Shown here: in pieces, positions 47,890-58,526 of the stretch | Layout of the letters: each line of letters starts with the position of its first letter | Position numbering within the stretch: the first letter of the stretch is position 1 | NCBI GenBank assembly: GCA_003246035.1 | Contig: QKBP01000009.1 | Location: 1 to 64,000 of the forward strand | DNA from: Desulfuromonadaceae bacterium | GTDB taxonomy: Bacteria > Desulfobacterota > Desulfuromonadia > Desulfuromonadales > SZUA-401 | Reading direction: 5' to 3' | DNA length: 64,000 bases | Program-made: the position numbers and the translations under genes | The notes under the pieces: generated by a model | The model's input: the letters and a program-made list of their open reading frames with translations, nothing else | Told to the model about the DNA's origin: nothing | Databases searched by the model: none

Positions 47890-48723
47890 CTAGCGCAGCA
47901 ACTCCTCACGGATAAAGGTGATCGCGTTCTGGTAGAGCCACAGCCCCATCCCCTCCTCCGGCAGCTCCGGCTCGCGCGTCCAGCGGGGATGATGGGTGCG
48001 GTGTACGTAGGCCTCGGGATGCGGCATCAGGCCGAAGAGCCGGCCGCTCTCGTCGCACACCCCGGCGACGGCGCGTTCAGAGCCGTTGGGGTTGAGCGGG
48101 TATTCCATGATCGGGCCGGCGTAGTCGGGGTCGCTGTAGACCACGGGGACCAGGTGCTTGACCTCGAGGGTATCGAGCAGCTGCGGCGACGCAGCGACGA
48201 ACTTCCCTTCCCCGTGCCGAACCGGCAGGTAGATGCCGTCCAGCCCCCGGGTATAGATGCAGGGTGACGCGGGGTCGACCTTGAGGTAGGTCCAGCGGTC
48301 CTCGAATCGCCCGCCGTCGTTGAAGGTCAGGGTACAGCTCTGTTCGCCGTAGCTCCCGTCGAGCGCCGGAAGCAGCCCCATCTTGACCATCAGCTGGAAA
48401 CCGTTGCAGACCCCCATCACCAGCTTGCCGTCGGCGATGAAGCGCAACACCTGGTCGACCAGCTTCTCGCTACTGCCGGCTACGGGCGCGTTGAGCAGGC
48501 GATTGGCTCCGGCCTTGGCGCTGCCGAGGTCGTCACCGTCGAGGAAACCGCCGGCGAGGTTGAGGAAATGGTAGTCGTCGAGACGCACCCGCCCCGAGAG
48601 GAGCTCGGCGACATGGACGATATCGGCCACGTCAGCCCCCCCCTGTCGACAGGCGAAGGCGACTTCCCGTTCACAGTTGGTGCCGTTGCCGGCGATCACG
48701 ATGGCCCTGACCTGTTTTGCCAT
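47890..48723 (-). CDS. purQ: FGAM synthase, glutaminase subunit PurQ
   Basis: PurQ is the class I glutamine amidotransferase that feeds ammonia to PurL for formylglycinamidine ribonucleotide synthesis. The 277-residue product shows FLNLAGGFLDGDDLGSAK, the nucleophile elbow GVCNGFQLM and the late HPEA (His-Glu). The ATG at 48723 is 2 bp after the purL stop. It is longer than the roughly 230 residues of the Bacillus protein, with the extra length near the middle and end. Confidence 0.94.
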   Translation of the reverse strand: MAKQVRAIVIAGNGTNCEREVAFACRQGGADVADIVHVAELLSGRVRLDDYHFLNLAGGFLDGDDLGSAKAGANRLLNAPVAGSSEKLVDQVLRFIADGKLVMGVCNGFQLMVKMGLLPALDGSYGEQSCTLTFNDGGRFEDRWTYLKVDPASPCIYTRGLDGIYLPVRHGEGKFVAASPQLLDTLEVKHLVPVVYSDPDYAGPIMEYPLNPNGSERAVAGVCDESGRLFGLMPHPEAYVHRTHHPRWTREPELPEEGMGLWLYQNAITFIREELLR

Positions 48724-48725
48724 GG

Positions 48726-51707
48726 TTACAGCTCCCTGAGAGGCGCCTGCCACGCCTCCTTGAGTTCATCGATGTGGCTGTCGAGCAGCGTCTGTCCGGT
48801 CTGTCCGCTCACCTTCAGGCGCGGTTCGGCGGTAACTCGGCCGATACAGGCACAGGTTTGGCCGGCGAACAGCGCCTCGAACCGATCGCGCAGTTCGGGG
48901 CGGACCGTCACCAGCAGGCGGCTCTGACTTTCCGAGTAGAGGAGATGGTCGTCGCGCAGCGTGCCGCGCACGGGGACCTGGGCCAGCTCGACCTGCAGGC
49001 CGTAGCCGCCGGCGAAGGCGGTCTCGGCCAGGGCCACCGCCAGTCCGCCGTCGGAGAGGTCGTGGCACGAGGCGACCAGCTGTTCGCGCTGGGCGGCGTT
49101 GAGGGCCCGGTAGCGCGCCAGGGCCGAAGTTGCGTCGACCTTCGGGACGTTGGCGCCGATCTCGCCGTGCAGGGCGTAGTACTCGGAGCCCCCGAGCTCA
49201 TCGGCGGTCTCGCCGAGCAGGTAGACCAGGTCGCCGGGGCGCTTGGCGTCCATGGTCACCGCCAGGCGGGCGTCGGTCATCCTGCCGATCACCGAGAAGA
49301 GCACCGTCGGCGGAATCGAGATCTTGGTGTCGCCGATCTGGTAGTCGTTCTTCATCGAGTCCTTGCCCGAGATCAGCGGTACGCCGTAGGCCACGCAGTA
49401 GTCGTAGAGCGCCTTGTTGGCCCGCACCAGCTGGGCGGCCTTGTATTCACCGTCGGGAGTCTTGTCGCTCTTGACCGGATCACACCAGCAGAAGTTGTCG
49501 AGCCCGGCGACGTGCTCGATGTCGCCACCGACCGACACGTAGTTGCGCAGACCCTCGTCGATCGCGCAGGCCATCATGTGGTAGGTGTCGATGTCGGAGT
49601 AGCTCGGGCAGATACCGTGAGAGACCACCACGGCCTCGAAGGAGTCGAGCAGCGGGCGGAAGACCGCGGCATCGGAAGGGCCGTCGTTGGCCACCCCGGT
49701 GAGCGGCTTGACCACCGTGCCGGCCTGGACCTCGTGGTCGTAGCGCCTTACCACGCTCTCCTTGGAGCAGATATCGAGGCGTCCGAGCATCTGGCGCAGG
49801 GTGGCGTTCATGTCCTGCGGCGGGGAGAGCACGGGTTCCTGGCGCTTCGGGGGAGTCCACCTGGCGGGGATCACCAGCTGCGGAACCCCCTCGTGCAAAA
49901 ACGCCATCGACAGGAAGGTGACGGTCTCGCCGTTGTAGAGACAGTGGTAGTAGCCGCTGTCGGTGAAGCGACCGAGATCGGTCACCTCGACGTCCATCTC
50001 GCGGGCCAGCTGCAGAAAGGCCTCGAGCTTCTCCGGCGGGACCGCCAGGGTCATGCGCTCCTGGGCCTCGGAGATCAGGATCTCCCAGGGCTGCAGGCCG
50101 GCGTACTTGAGGGGCGCGCGCTCGAGGTGCATCTCGAAGCCGCCGGTATCCTCGGCCATCTCCCCTACCGACGAGGAGAGACCGCCGGCGCCGTTGTCGG
50201 TGATCGAGCTGTAGAGCCCCTTGTCGCGGGCGATCAGCAGAAAGTCGATCATGCGCTTCTGGGTGATCGGGTCGCCGATCTGCACGGCCGTCACCGGGGA
50301 GCCCTCGTGAAGCTCCTCGGAGGAGAAGGTCGCACCGTGGATCCCGTCCTTGCCGATGCGGCCGCCGGCCATGAGGATGTGGTCGCCGACGTTGGCCTTC
50401 TTCTCGTGACCCGGCTGGCCGTTGACCTCGGCCGGCATCAGCGAGGCGGTGCCGCAGTAGACCAGCGGCTTGCCGGCGAAACGCTCGTCGAAGACGATCG
50501 AGCCGTTGACCGTCGGGATGCCGCTCTTGTTGCCGCCGTGCTCGACCCCCTCGACGACCCCTTCGAAGATCCGTCGCGGGTGGAGCAGGCGCTTGGGGAG
50601 CGGCTGGTCGTAGAACGGCGAAGCGAAGCAGAAGACGTCGGTGTTGAAGATCAGCCGAGCCCCCATGCCGGTGCCGACCCCGTCGCGGTTGACCCCGACG
50701 ATGCCGGTCAGGGCGCCGCCGTAGGGGTCGAGGGCGCTGGGCGAGTTGTGGGTCTCGACCTTGAAGGCCAGGCTCCAGTCGTCGTTGAAGCGGATCACCC
50801 CGGCGTTGTCCTTGAAGACCGAGAGGCAGTAGTCGGCGTTGCCGCGGGCGGCGCGGATCTCCTTGGTGGCGCGGACGATGCAGCTCTTGAACAGCGAGTC
50901 GATGCTCTCGCGCCCCCCCTCCCCGTCCTGGTAGTCGATGCGCGCGGCGAAGATCTTGTGCTTGCAGTGCTCGCTCCAGGTCTGGGCCAGCGCCTCGAGC
51001 TCGGCGTCGGTCGGCTGGCCGCCCAGGCCGTGGGCCTCGCGCGCCGCGATGACCGCAGGGTCACGGAAATGCGCCTGAATGGTGCGCATCTCCTCGAGGT
51101 TCAGGGCCAGCATGCCGTCGCGGCTGATCCGCATCAGCTCCTCATCCGTGACGTTGAGGTCGATGCTGCGGATCTCGGGCTTGACGTCCGAGGTCACCCG
51201 CGGCACCACCACCGGCATCCCTTTCTGCGGATCGAGCTCGCCGGGGGTGACGATCGACCAGCGCTGGATCAGGCCGTTGGCGAGGAAGTCGGCGGCGATC
51301 CGCTCTGCGAGCTCCCGGCTGACCTCTCCCGTGAGGAGATACTGGACCGAGGTGTAGACCCCCTCGGTATCGGCGAAACGACGACCGACCAGGTACTGGA
51401 GGGCCTCCTTGGCGGTTCGGCCGACGTTGTCGGTCACGCCGGGGCGAAACCCGACCTCGATCAGGACATCGAAGTCGTGGGCCAGGGGACGGTTGATCTC
51501 CACGTCCTGGATGACCGGGTCCGAGAACGGACCGTGGGCCGCAGCCTCGATCTGCTGTCCGTCGAGTTCGGCATCGACCGTGTAGACATCGATGGTCCGC
51601 ACACCCGCGAGTTCGACTCCGAGATGTTCACGGATTTCCCGTCGCACCCGCTCACCGCGGGCGTCACGGATACCATCCTTCAAACCGACGACGATTCGCC
51701 AAGCCAT
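48726..51707 (-). CDS. purL: FGAM synthase, PurS-PurL fusion
   Basis: The synthetase subunit for step four of purine synthesis. From ATG 51707 (AGGAG site) it has 993 residues: too long for Bacillus small PurL (about 740) and too short for the large single-chain enzyme (about 1300). The first 165 residues look like a PurS-type region (VVGLKDGIRDARGERV and a later VEINRPLAHDFDVLIEVGFRPGVTDNVG). The catalytic part follows, with TWSEHCKHKIFAA, HNSPSALDPYGGALTGIVGVNRDGVGTGMGA and GKDSMKNDY. PurQ is the next gene. Confidence 0.93.
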   Translation of the reverse strand: MAWRIVVGLKDGIRDARGERVRREIREHLGVELAGVRTIDVYTVDAELDGQQIEAAAHGPFSDPVIQDVEINRPLAHDFDVLIEVGFRPGVTDNVGRTAKEALQYLVGRRFADTEGVYTSVQYLLTGEVSRELAERIAADFLANGLIQRWSIVTPGELDPQKGMPVVVPRVTSDVKPEIRSIDLNVTDEELMRISRDGMLALNLEEMRTIQAHFRDPAVIAAREAHGLGGQPTDAELEALAQTWSEHCKHKIFAARIDYQDGEGGRESIDSLFKSCIVRATKEIRAARGNADYCLSVFKDNAGVIRFNDDWSLAFKVETHNSPSALDPYGGALTGIVGVNRDGVGTGMGARLIFNTDVFCFASPFYDQPLPKRLLHPRRIFEGVVEGVEHGGNKSGIPTVNGSIVFDERFAGKPLVYCGTASLMPAEVNGQPGHEKKANVGDHILMAGGRIGKDGIHGATFSSEELHEGSPVTAVQIGDPITQKRMIDFLLIARDKGLYSSITDNGAGGLSSSVGEMAEDTGGFEMHLERAPLKYAGLQPWEILISEAQERMTLAVPPEKLEAFLQLAREMDVEVTDLGRFTDSGYYHCLYNGETVTFLSMAFLHEGVPQLVIPARWTPPKRQEPVLSPPQDMNATLRQMLGRLDICSKESVVRRYDHEVQAGTVVKPLTGVANDGPSDAAVFRPLLDSFEAVVVSHGICPSYSDIDTYHMMACAIDEGLRNYVSVGGDIEHVAGLDNFCWCDPVKSDKTPDGEYKAAQLVRANKALYDYCVAYGVPLISGKDSMKNDYQIGDTKISIPPTVLFSVIGRMTDARLAVTMDAKRPGDLVYLLGETADELGGSEYYALHGEIGANVPKVDATSALARYRALNAAQREQLVASCHDLSDGGLAVALAETAFAGGYGLQVELAQVPVRGTLRDDHLLYSESQSRLLVTVRPELRDRFEALFAGQTCACIGRVTAEPRLKVSGQTGQTLLDSHIDELKEAWQAPLREL

Positions 51708-51731
51708 AGTTTCTCCTGCGTCGTGTACCAA

Positions 51732-51755
51732 GAAAAAGGCAGGCGCGCGGCCTGC
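51732..51755 (-). terminator. Terminator or attenuator between purB and purL
   Basis: A 7 bp GC stem (GGCAGGC with its complement), five-base loop and five T on the minus strand. It starts 10 bp after the purB stop and ends 25 bp before the purL start, leaving no room for a promoter between. Confidence 0.65.
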
Positions 51756-51764
51756 CGGTGATCG

Positions 51765-53060
51765 TTAATCCGCGAAGACCCGGGCGAAGATCGTCTCGAC
51801 ATGCTTGAGGTGGTAGTTCAGGTCGAACGATTCGCGGATCTTGGCCTCGCCGAGGGCCGCAACCACATCGGTGTCGGCGAGCAGTTCGGTGAGGAAATCC
51901 TTCCCCTGCTCCCAGACCTTCATGGCATTGCGCTGCACCATGCGGTAGGCCTCTTCGCGGCTGACTCCGGCCTGGGTCAGGTCGAGCAGGATCTTCTGCG
52001 AGAAGACCAGGCCGCGCATCTGGTTGAGGTTCTTGAGCATGTTCTCCGGATAGACCACCAGGTTCTTGATCAGACCCGCCAGGCGACGCAGCGAGAAATC
52101 GAGGGCCACGGTGGCGTCGGGGCCGATATAGCGCTCCACGGAGGAGTGAGAGATGTCCCGCTCGTGCCACAGGGCGACGTTCTCCAGCGCCGGGATCGCC
52201 AGCCCCCGGACATACCGGGCCTGGCCGGTGAGGTTCTCGGAGAGGATCGGGTTGCGCTTGTGAGGCATGGCGCTCGACCCTTTCTGCCCCTTGGAGAAGA
52301 ACTCTTCGGCTTCGAGCACCTCGGTGCGCTGGAGGTGACGGATCTCGACGGCGATCCGCTCCATCGACGAGGCGATGACCGCGAGGACGCTGAAGTACAT
52401 GGCGTGCCGGTCGCGGGGGATGACCTGGGTCGACACCGGCTCGGGCTTCAGGCCGAGCTTTTCGCAGACGTACTCCTCCACCGCCGGCGGGATGTTGGCG
52501 AAGGTCCCGACAGCGCCGGAGATCGCGCCGGTGGCGATGTCCTCGCGGGCGGCGGCCAGGCGTTGACGGTTGCGCGCCATCTCGGCGTACCAGCTCGCGA
52601 GCTTGAGGCCGAACGTGACCGGCTCGGCATGAATGCCGTGGGAGCGGCCGATGCAGACCGTATCCTTGTGCTCGAAGGCCCGCACCTTGATCGCCTCCAG
52701 GACCATGTCGAGGTCGGCGAGCAGCTCGTCGGCCGCCTGGGTCAGCTGCACCGACAGGCAGGTGTCGAGGACGTCCGACGAGGTCATCCCCTGGTGAATG
52801 AAGCGCGCGTCGGGGCCGACGTACTCGGCCACCGAGGTGAGAAACGCGATCACGTCGTGCTTGACTTCAGCCTCGATGGTGTCGATGCGGGCAATGTCGA
52901 AGTCCCCCTTCTCGCGGATCGTCTTGACCGCCTCGGCGGGAATGATCCCGAGCTCGGCCATCTTTTCGCAGGCGAGCGTCTCGATTTCAAGCCAGATCCG
53001 GAAGCGGTTCTCAGGTTCCCAGATCCGGGCCATTTCCTTGCGGGTGTAACGTTCGATCAT
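51765..53060 (-). CDS. purB: Adenylosuccinate lyase
   Basis: PurB cleaves SAICAR and adenylosuccinate, releasing fumarate, at two points in purine synthesis. The 431-residue product belongs to the fumarase/aspartase superfamily with the signature loop GSSAMPHKRNPI and the conserved TSSDVLDT and GRSHGIHAEP segments. GGAGG lies upstream of the ATG. It starts 40 bp after the MBL-fold gene and likely shares its promoter. Confidence 0.97.
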   Translation of the reverse strand: MIERYTRKEMARIWEPENRFRIWLEIETLACEKMAELGIIPAEAVKTIREKGDFDIARIDTIEAEVKHDVIAFLTSVAEYVGPDARFIHQGMTSSDVLDTCLSVQLTQAADELLADLDMVLEAIKVRAFEHKDTVCIGRSHGIHAEPVTFGLKLASWYAEMARNRQRLAAAREDIATGAISGAVGTFANIPPAVEEYVCEKLGLKPEPVSTQVIPRDRHAMYFSVLAVIASSMERIAVEIRHLQRTEVLEAEEFFSKGQKGSSAMPHKRNPILSENLTGQARYVRGLAIPALENVALWHERDISHSSVERYIGPDATVALDFSLRRLAGLIKNLVVYPENMLKNLNQMRGLVFSQKILLDLTQAGVSREEAYRMVQRNAMKVWEQGKDFLTELLADTDVVAALGEAKIRESFDLNYHLKHVETIFARVFAD

Positions 53061-53100
53061 CGGTACATATCCTCCTCATCCCGTGGGGGATCGATATATT

Positions 53101-53871
53101 TCACAGGCGCAGGCAGGCGCTCACCTCGGCCTGGCTGGCGACGAACAGCTGCGGATTACAGACCGTCTGGCGCGTCAGGATGTCGCGTGCATGGCGGAAG
53201 GCGAGCTGGGGCTGGTTGTTGGTCTCGCTCAGGTGTGCCAGGAAGACCCCTTCAAGCCCCTCCCAGAGCACATCGCCCAGCAGCTGCGCCGCGTCACGGT
53301 TGGAGAGGTGCCCGTGGGTACTCCGGACGCGTTGCTTGAGGGGCCAGGGATAAGGTCCCTGGAGCAGCATCTCCTCGTCATGGTTCGACTCGACGATCAG
53401 AACCCGGCAGTGCTGGAGTCGCTGCTGAACCAGGCGGGTCGTCTTGCCAAGGTCGGTCGCCAGTCCGATTTTCCCATCGCTCCCGGTAAAGGTGAAGCCG
53501 ACCGTGTTGGCGGCATCGTGGGTAATGGGAAAGGCGTCGATCTCCAGGTCGCGCAGCGAGATCGTGGACGCGGTATCGAATTCTCTGATTTCCGGGAGCT
53601 GGCCGATGTCGCCGAGTGCCTTCAGGGTTTCCGGGTGGATGTAGACCGGCAGGGAGTAACGTCGCGCCATCGGACCGAGCCCCTGACAGTGGTCGCGATG
53701 TTCGTGGGTAACGAGCACGGCATCGAGGGAGTCCGGCGATACGCCGATCTGGCCGAGACGGCGAGAAAGTTCTCGGGCCGACAGTCCGGCATCGATGAGC
53801 AGGCGCGTGTCGCCGCTTTCGACGAACACGGCATTGCCACGGCTACCGCTGGCAAGCAGACAGGTGCGCAC
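53101..53871 (-). CDS. MBL-fold metallo-hydrolase (YycJ/WalJ-like)
   Basis: A 256-residue metallo-beta-lactamase-fold hydrolase. The dinuclear zinc motif HEHRDHCQG lies at about 56-64, ASGSRGNAVFVES begins the fold, and a second histidine region (ITHDAANTVG) and ESNHDEEML follow. The sequence resembles the YycJ/WalJ exonuclease-like group. It starts at GTG 53871, three bases after GGAGGAAA. It precedes purB on the same strand. The substrate is unknown. Confidence 0.88.
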   Translation of the reverse strand: MRTCLLASGSRGNAVFVESGDTRLLIDAGLSARELSRRLGQIGVSPDSLDAVLVTHEHRDHCQGLGPMARRYSLPVYIHPETLKALGDIGQLPEIREFDTASTISLRDLEIDAFPITHDAANTVGFTFTGSDGKIGLATDLGKTTRLVQQRLQHCRVLIVESNHDEEMLLQGPYPWPLKQRVRSTHGHLSNRDAAQLLGDVLWEGLEGVFLAHLSETNNQPQLAFRHARDILTRQTVCNPQLFVASQAEVSACLRL

Positions 53872-53896
53872 GTTTCCTCCGCAGAAATCGGGCCCT

Positions 53897-53925
53897 TATA
53901 TACCGAAATTTCCGTGGTACCGCAA
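53897..53925 (-). promoter_or_regulatory. Promoter upstream of the MBL-fold gene and purB
   Basis: On the minus strand TTGCGG (53925-53920) and TATATA (53902-53897) are spaced by 17 bp, 26 bp before the GTG start codon. Confidence 0.55.
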
Positions 53926-53947
53926 GGATTAATCACACCGTCGACGG

Positions 53948-55966
53948 TCAGCTGGACGATGCCGGTCGGACCGGCAGACGGACGTGAAACGTCGATCCCT
54001 GCCCCGCCGTATTTTCAGATCCATTCAGGCCTGCGACCCACACCTCGCCACCATGCAGCTCGACGATCCCCTGGACGATCGTCAGGCCGAGACCAACCCC
54101 CTTCCCCTTGAAGGAGACCCTGCTGCTGGTGTGCTCCTCGATGGGGCCCGCGCCGTAGAACTTGTCGAATATGCGTTCCCGCTCTTCGACCGGTATACCG
54201 ATGCCGGTGTCGGCGACCACGACTTCGACACAGCCGAACTGGGGGTCGGCATCACAGGAACAGCTCTGCGCCGCCTCGCTCCCCGGGGCGAGATAGCTGC
54301 TGCGGACCTCGATCCGGCCGCCGTCGGGGGTGAACTTGATGGCGTTGTTGACCAGGTTGTCGAACAACTGCACGAGTCGCCTGGGATCAGCGCAGACGGT
54401 GGGGAGAGAAGGACACTGCTGGTAGCTGATCAGTTGCTGACGTTGGGCGGCGCTCTCGGCGGCCCGGTCGACACAGGTCTCCAGCAGGTCGTTCAGTTGG
54501 ACGTTTTCCCGCTGAAGGGCCACCCGGTTGCCGTCGAAATCCGACGCATCGACCATGTCCTGGATGATGCGACCGAGCCGCTCGGCGGCGTCGATGATAT
54601 GCCCGAGAGATTCCTTGAGCGTCGGATCGCCCAGGGCTTCCTTCTGGGTCTCGAGCAGGTCGGCATAGCCGAGGATAATGGTCAGGGGAGTCTTGAGTTC
54701 GTGGGATACCATCCCGAGAAAAGCGTTCTTCATGCGGTTGAGGCGTGCCAGCTCACGAGCGCTCCGCTCGAGATTCTGCTTCACTTCGTGCTCGCTGGTG
54801 ATGTCATGCACGATCATCTGCACGAGGATCTCGTTGTCCACTCCACGGACCGAGGCCGCACGAATCAACCCGATCATCTGCTCGCCTGCGGCCCCGGCAA
54901 AGGTGAACTCTTCGGAGGCGAGGCCGTATTCGAGCACCTGCTGGTACATTTCGTAGAGCGGGTCGACATCCGCGACCCCGATCTCCTCAAAGAATTGCAG
55001 CAGATTGGCGTGAATCGCCTTGTCGGCGTCGATCGCGAAAAGCGCTTCGGCCTGGTTGTTGAACATCTGGATTTCATCGGCGTCGTTGCAGACCAGGATC
55101 GCCTCCGAGGCCTGTTCGACGAGGGTCTGATAAAGGCGCTGACTGCGCTGGAGCTCGATACTGATCGACTCCTGGGTTTCGTAGGCGTCCTGGAGAAGGT
55201 GATTGGAATGTTCGAGCTCCTCCATGCCGGCGGCAATCTGCTCGTCCCGCTCGATCAGCGAATCGGCCATCGTGGCAAGGTGGTCGGCGAGATTCTGAAG
55301 TTCACGCGTGGAGAGCTTCGGGGCGCTGATCTGGAAATCCCCCTGGCTGACCCGCCGAGCCACGCTACAAAGGCCTTCGATCGGCGAGAGGAGATGACGC
55401 TGCAGGTAGGCCACGACCAGGGCGTAGATCGCGCAGAACACCCCGATCAGGATCAGCAGGTTGCGAATGATGGTATCCTGGGCCAGTGACAGCAGGACAC
55501 CGCGCGAGAAACCGATCCGAATCCAGCCAGTGACGTCTCGCTGGGCGTTCTGGATCGGCACGCTGACATCGTACACCTCCCCCCAGTTGCGCAAGCCTTC
55601 GAGGAGGATGACCCGCTCGCTGCCGCGGGGGGGGAAGTTCACGGCGTTGGGAAGTGACGGGTCATGCGCGAACAGGACCTGTCCGTTGACATCCTCCACC
55701 AGGCAGTAGGCCACATCGGGGTCGCTGTTGACGATCTCCTGGCAACGGGCATTGAGCCCCTCCATCTCCTCGATAGGGATGCCGAGGTTGTGGACCTTTT
55801 CGATCGCGAAGCGGAGCGACTCGGCGTGGATCTGCAGGCGGAGGACAAGGGAGTCCCGGTAGGAGTCGAAGATAGCCTGAACGTCGAAATAGGCGCTCAG
55901 TGCCAAGGGGATCAGCAGGGCGAAAAAGTAGAAGTAGAGAATGCGTTTTTTCAGGCTTGTCATCAT
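53948..55966 (-). CDS. Membrane sensor histidine kinase with HAMP and PAS
   Basis: A 672-residue hybrid-free sensor kinase. TM1 is at about 9-27, a periplasmic sensor loop at 28-165, TM2 at about 168-190 and HAMP at about 190-245. A coiled coil and PAS domain (about 275-400) lead to HisKA (GMVSHELKTPLT with the phosphorylated His) and HATPase_c (NAIKFT, DTGIGI, GVGLGL). A cysteine-rich insert (SCSCDADPQFGC) sits inside the ATPase domain, an unusual place. No response regulator gene is adjacent, so the signal and partner are unknown. No clear ribosome site precedes the ATG. Confidence 0.92.
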   Translation of the reverse strand: MMTSLKKRILYFYFFALLIPLALSAYFDVQAIFDSYRDSLVLRLQIHAESLRFAIEKVHNLGIPIEEMEGLNARCQEIVNSDPDVAYCLVEDVNGQVLFAHDPSLPNAVNFPPRGSERVILLEGLRNWGEVYDVSVPIQNAQRDVTGWIRIGFSRGVLLSLAQDTIIRNLLILIGVFCAIYALVVAYLQRHLLSPIEGLCSVARRVSQGDFQISAPKLSTRELQNLADHLATMADSLIERDEQIAAGMEELEHSNHLLQDAYETQESISIELQRSQRLYQTLVEQASEAILVCNDADEIQMFNNQAEALFAIDADKAIHANLLQFFEEIGVADVDPLYEMYQQVLEYGLASEEFTFAGAAGEQMIGLIRAASVRGVDNEILVQMIVHDITSEHEVKQNLERSARELARLNRMKNAFLGMVSHELKTPLTIILGYADLLETQKEALGDPTLKESLGHIIDAAERLGRIIQDMVDASDFDGNRVALQRENVQLNDLLETCVDRAAESAAQRQQLISYQQCPSLPTVCADPRRLVQLFDNLVNNAIKFTPDGGRIEVRSSYLAPGSEAAQSCSCDADPQFGCVEVVVADTGIGIPVEERERIFDKFYGAGPIEEHTSSRVSFKGKGVGLGLTIVQGIVELHGGEVWVAGLNGSENTAGQGSTFHVRLPVRPASSS

Positions 55967-56095
55967 GTGATGCCGGGGATGGCTTCGCCCACTCGAACCG
56001 ACCTGGGAGATTGGGATATTCTTACAAAATCAGGCTTCTGCGCGCGCCCAAGATTAGACCCGGATTCGCAGGCGTTGTCAATTGCAAAGGCCTGA

Positions 56096-57235
<1,140 letters not shown>

Positions 57236-57299
57236 ACGATTGCCCCGACGGGGCCGCGGGACAGCAGCCCCGCGCAACGGGTCCAGGCAAGGAGCACCC

Positions 57300-58523
57300 A
57301 TGTTCGAAAAGATGACGCTCAAGGATGTCGACTTCCGCGGCAAACGCGTTCTCTGTCGCGTCGATTTCAATGTTCCGCTCGACGAGGATCGCAACATCAC
57401 CGACGATACCCGGATCGTCGCTGCGCTGCCGACCATCCAGCACATCCTCGGCCAGGGTGGGAAGCTGGTCCTGTGCTCCCATCTCGGTCGCCCCAAGGGT
57501 CAACCCGATCCACGCTACAGCCTCGCCCCGGTCGCCAGGTACCTGAGCAAGCTGATCGGCGTCCCCGTCGCCATGGCCCCCGATTGTGTCGGCCCGGTCG
57601 CCGAGATGCTCACCGAGGAGATGGCGCTCGGCGACGTCGTCCTGCTCGAGAATCTGCGTTTCCACGCGGGAGAAACCGACAACGACCCGGAGTTCTGCCA
57701 GGCGCTCGCGCGACTCGGCGACATCTACGTCAACGACGCCTTCGGCGCCGCACACCGCGCCCACGCCTCGACGGCGGGCGTGACCCGTTTCCTGCAGCCG
57801 GCGGTTTCGGGCCTGCTGATGGAGAAGGAGCTGCACTATCTCGGGACCGCGCTCTCGAACCCCGAGCGCCCCTTCATGGCCATCCTCGGCGGAGCCAAGG
57901 TCAGCGACAAAATCCCGGTGATCACCAATCTTCTCCCCCTGGTCGACACCCTGGTGATCGGCGGAGGGATGGCCTACACGTTTCTCAAGGCCAAGGGGCA
58001 CCAGGTCGGCGCTTCGCTGGTCGAGAGCGACCTGCTCGATCTGGCCGGCCAGCTGTTGAGCCAGGCCGATGCGGCCGGGGTACGTATCCTGCTGCCGATC
58101 GACCATGTCCTGGCCGAGACCTTCAGCGCCGAAGCGGAACCGAGAAGCTGCCCCGAAGTCGACATCCCCGAGGGGATGATGGCCCTCGACATCGGCCCCG
58201 AAACCCGCCGCCTGTTCTGCTCCGAGCTGCGCAAGGCCGGGACGGTGATCTGGAACGGACCGATGGGGGTCTTCGAATTCGACGCCTTTGCCGAAGGGAC
58301 GTTCACCGTCGCCCGCGCACTCGCCGATGCCGACGTGACCAGCATCATCGGCGGCGGCGACTCGGTGGCCGCCGTGACCCTCTCGGGGCTGGCGAAGCAG
58401 ATGTCCCACATCTCCACCGGTGGGGGCGCCTCCCTCGAATTCCTCGAGGGGAAACAGCTCCCCGGCATCGTCGCCCTGAGCGACAGACCCGAGCTCCCCG
58501 ACTCTGCAGAGCAGGAAGGATAA
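57300..58523 (+). CDS. pgk: Phosphoglycerate kinase
   Basis: Pgk transfers phosphate between 1,3-bisphosphoglycerate and ADP. The 407-residue product starts at ATG 57300 (AAGGAG site), with [24 protein letters not shown] (substrate arginine), [13 protein letters not shown] and the GGGDS nucleotide loop. An in-frame ATG four codons later is an alternative start. It follows gap by 64 bp. Confidence 0.97.
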   Translation: MFEKMTLKDVDFRGKRVLCRVDFNVPLDEDRNITDDTRIVAALPTIQHILGQGGKLVLCSHLGRPKGQPDPRYSLAPVARYLSKLIGVPVAMAPDCVGPVAEMLTEEMALGDVVLLENLRFHAGETDNDPEFCQALARLGDIYVNDAFGAAHRAHASTAGVTRFLQPAVSGLLMEKELHYLGTALSNPERPFMAILGGAKVSDKIPVITNLLPLVDTLVIGGGMAYTFLKAKGHQVGASLVESDLLDLAGQLLSQADAAGVRILLPIDHVLAETFSAEAEPRSCPEVDIPEGMMALDIGPETRRLFCSELRKAGTVIWNGPMGVFEFDAFAEGTFTVARALADADVTSIIGGGDSVAAVTLSGLAKQMSHISTGGGASLEFLEGKQLPGIVALSDRPELPDSAEQEG

Positions 58524-58526
58524 GTC

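Noticed and set aside
48717..51761. A 1014-codon open frame on the plus strand opposite purL
   Set aside because: It mirrors the PurS-PurL fusion and has no ribosome site or recognisable domain.
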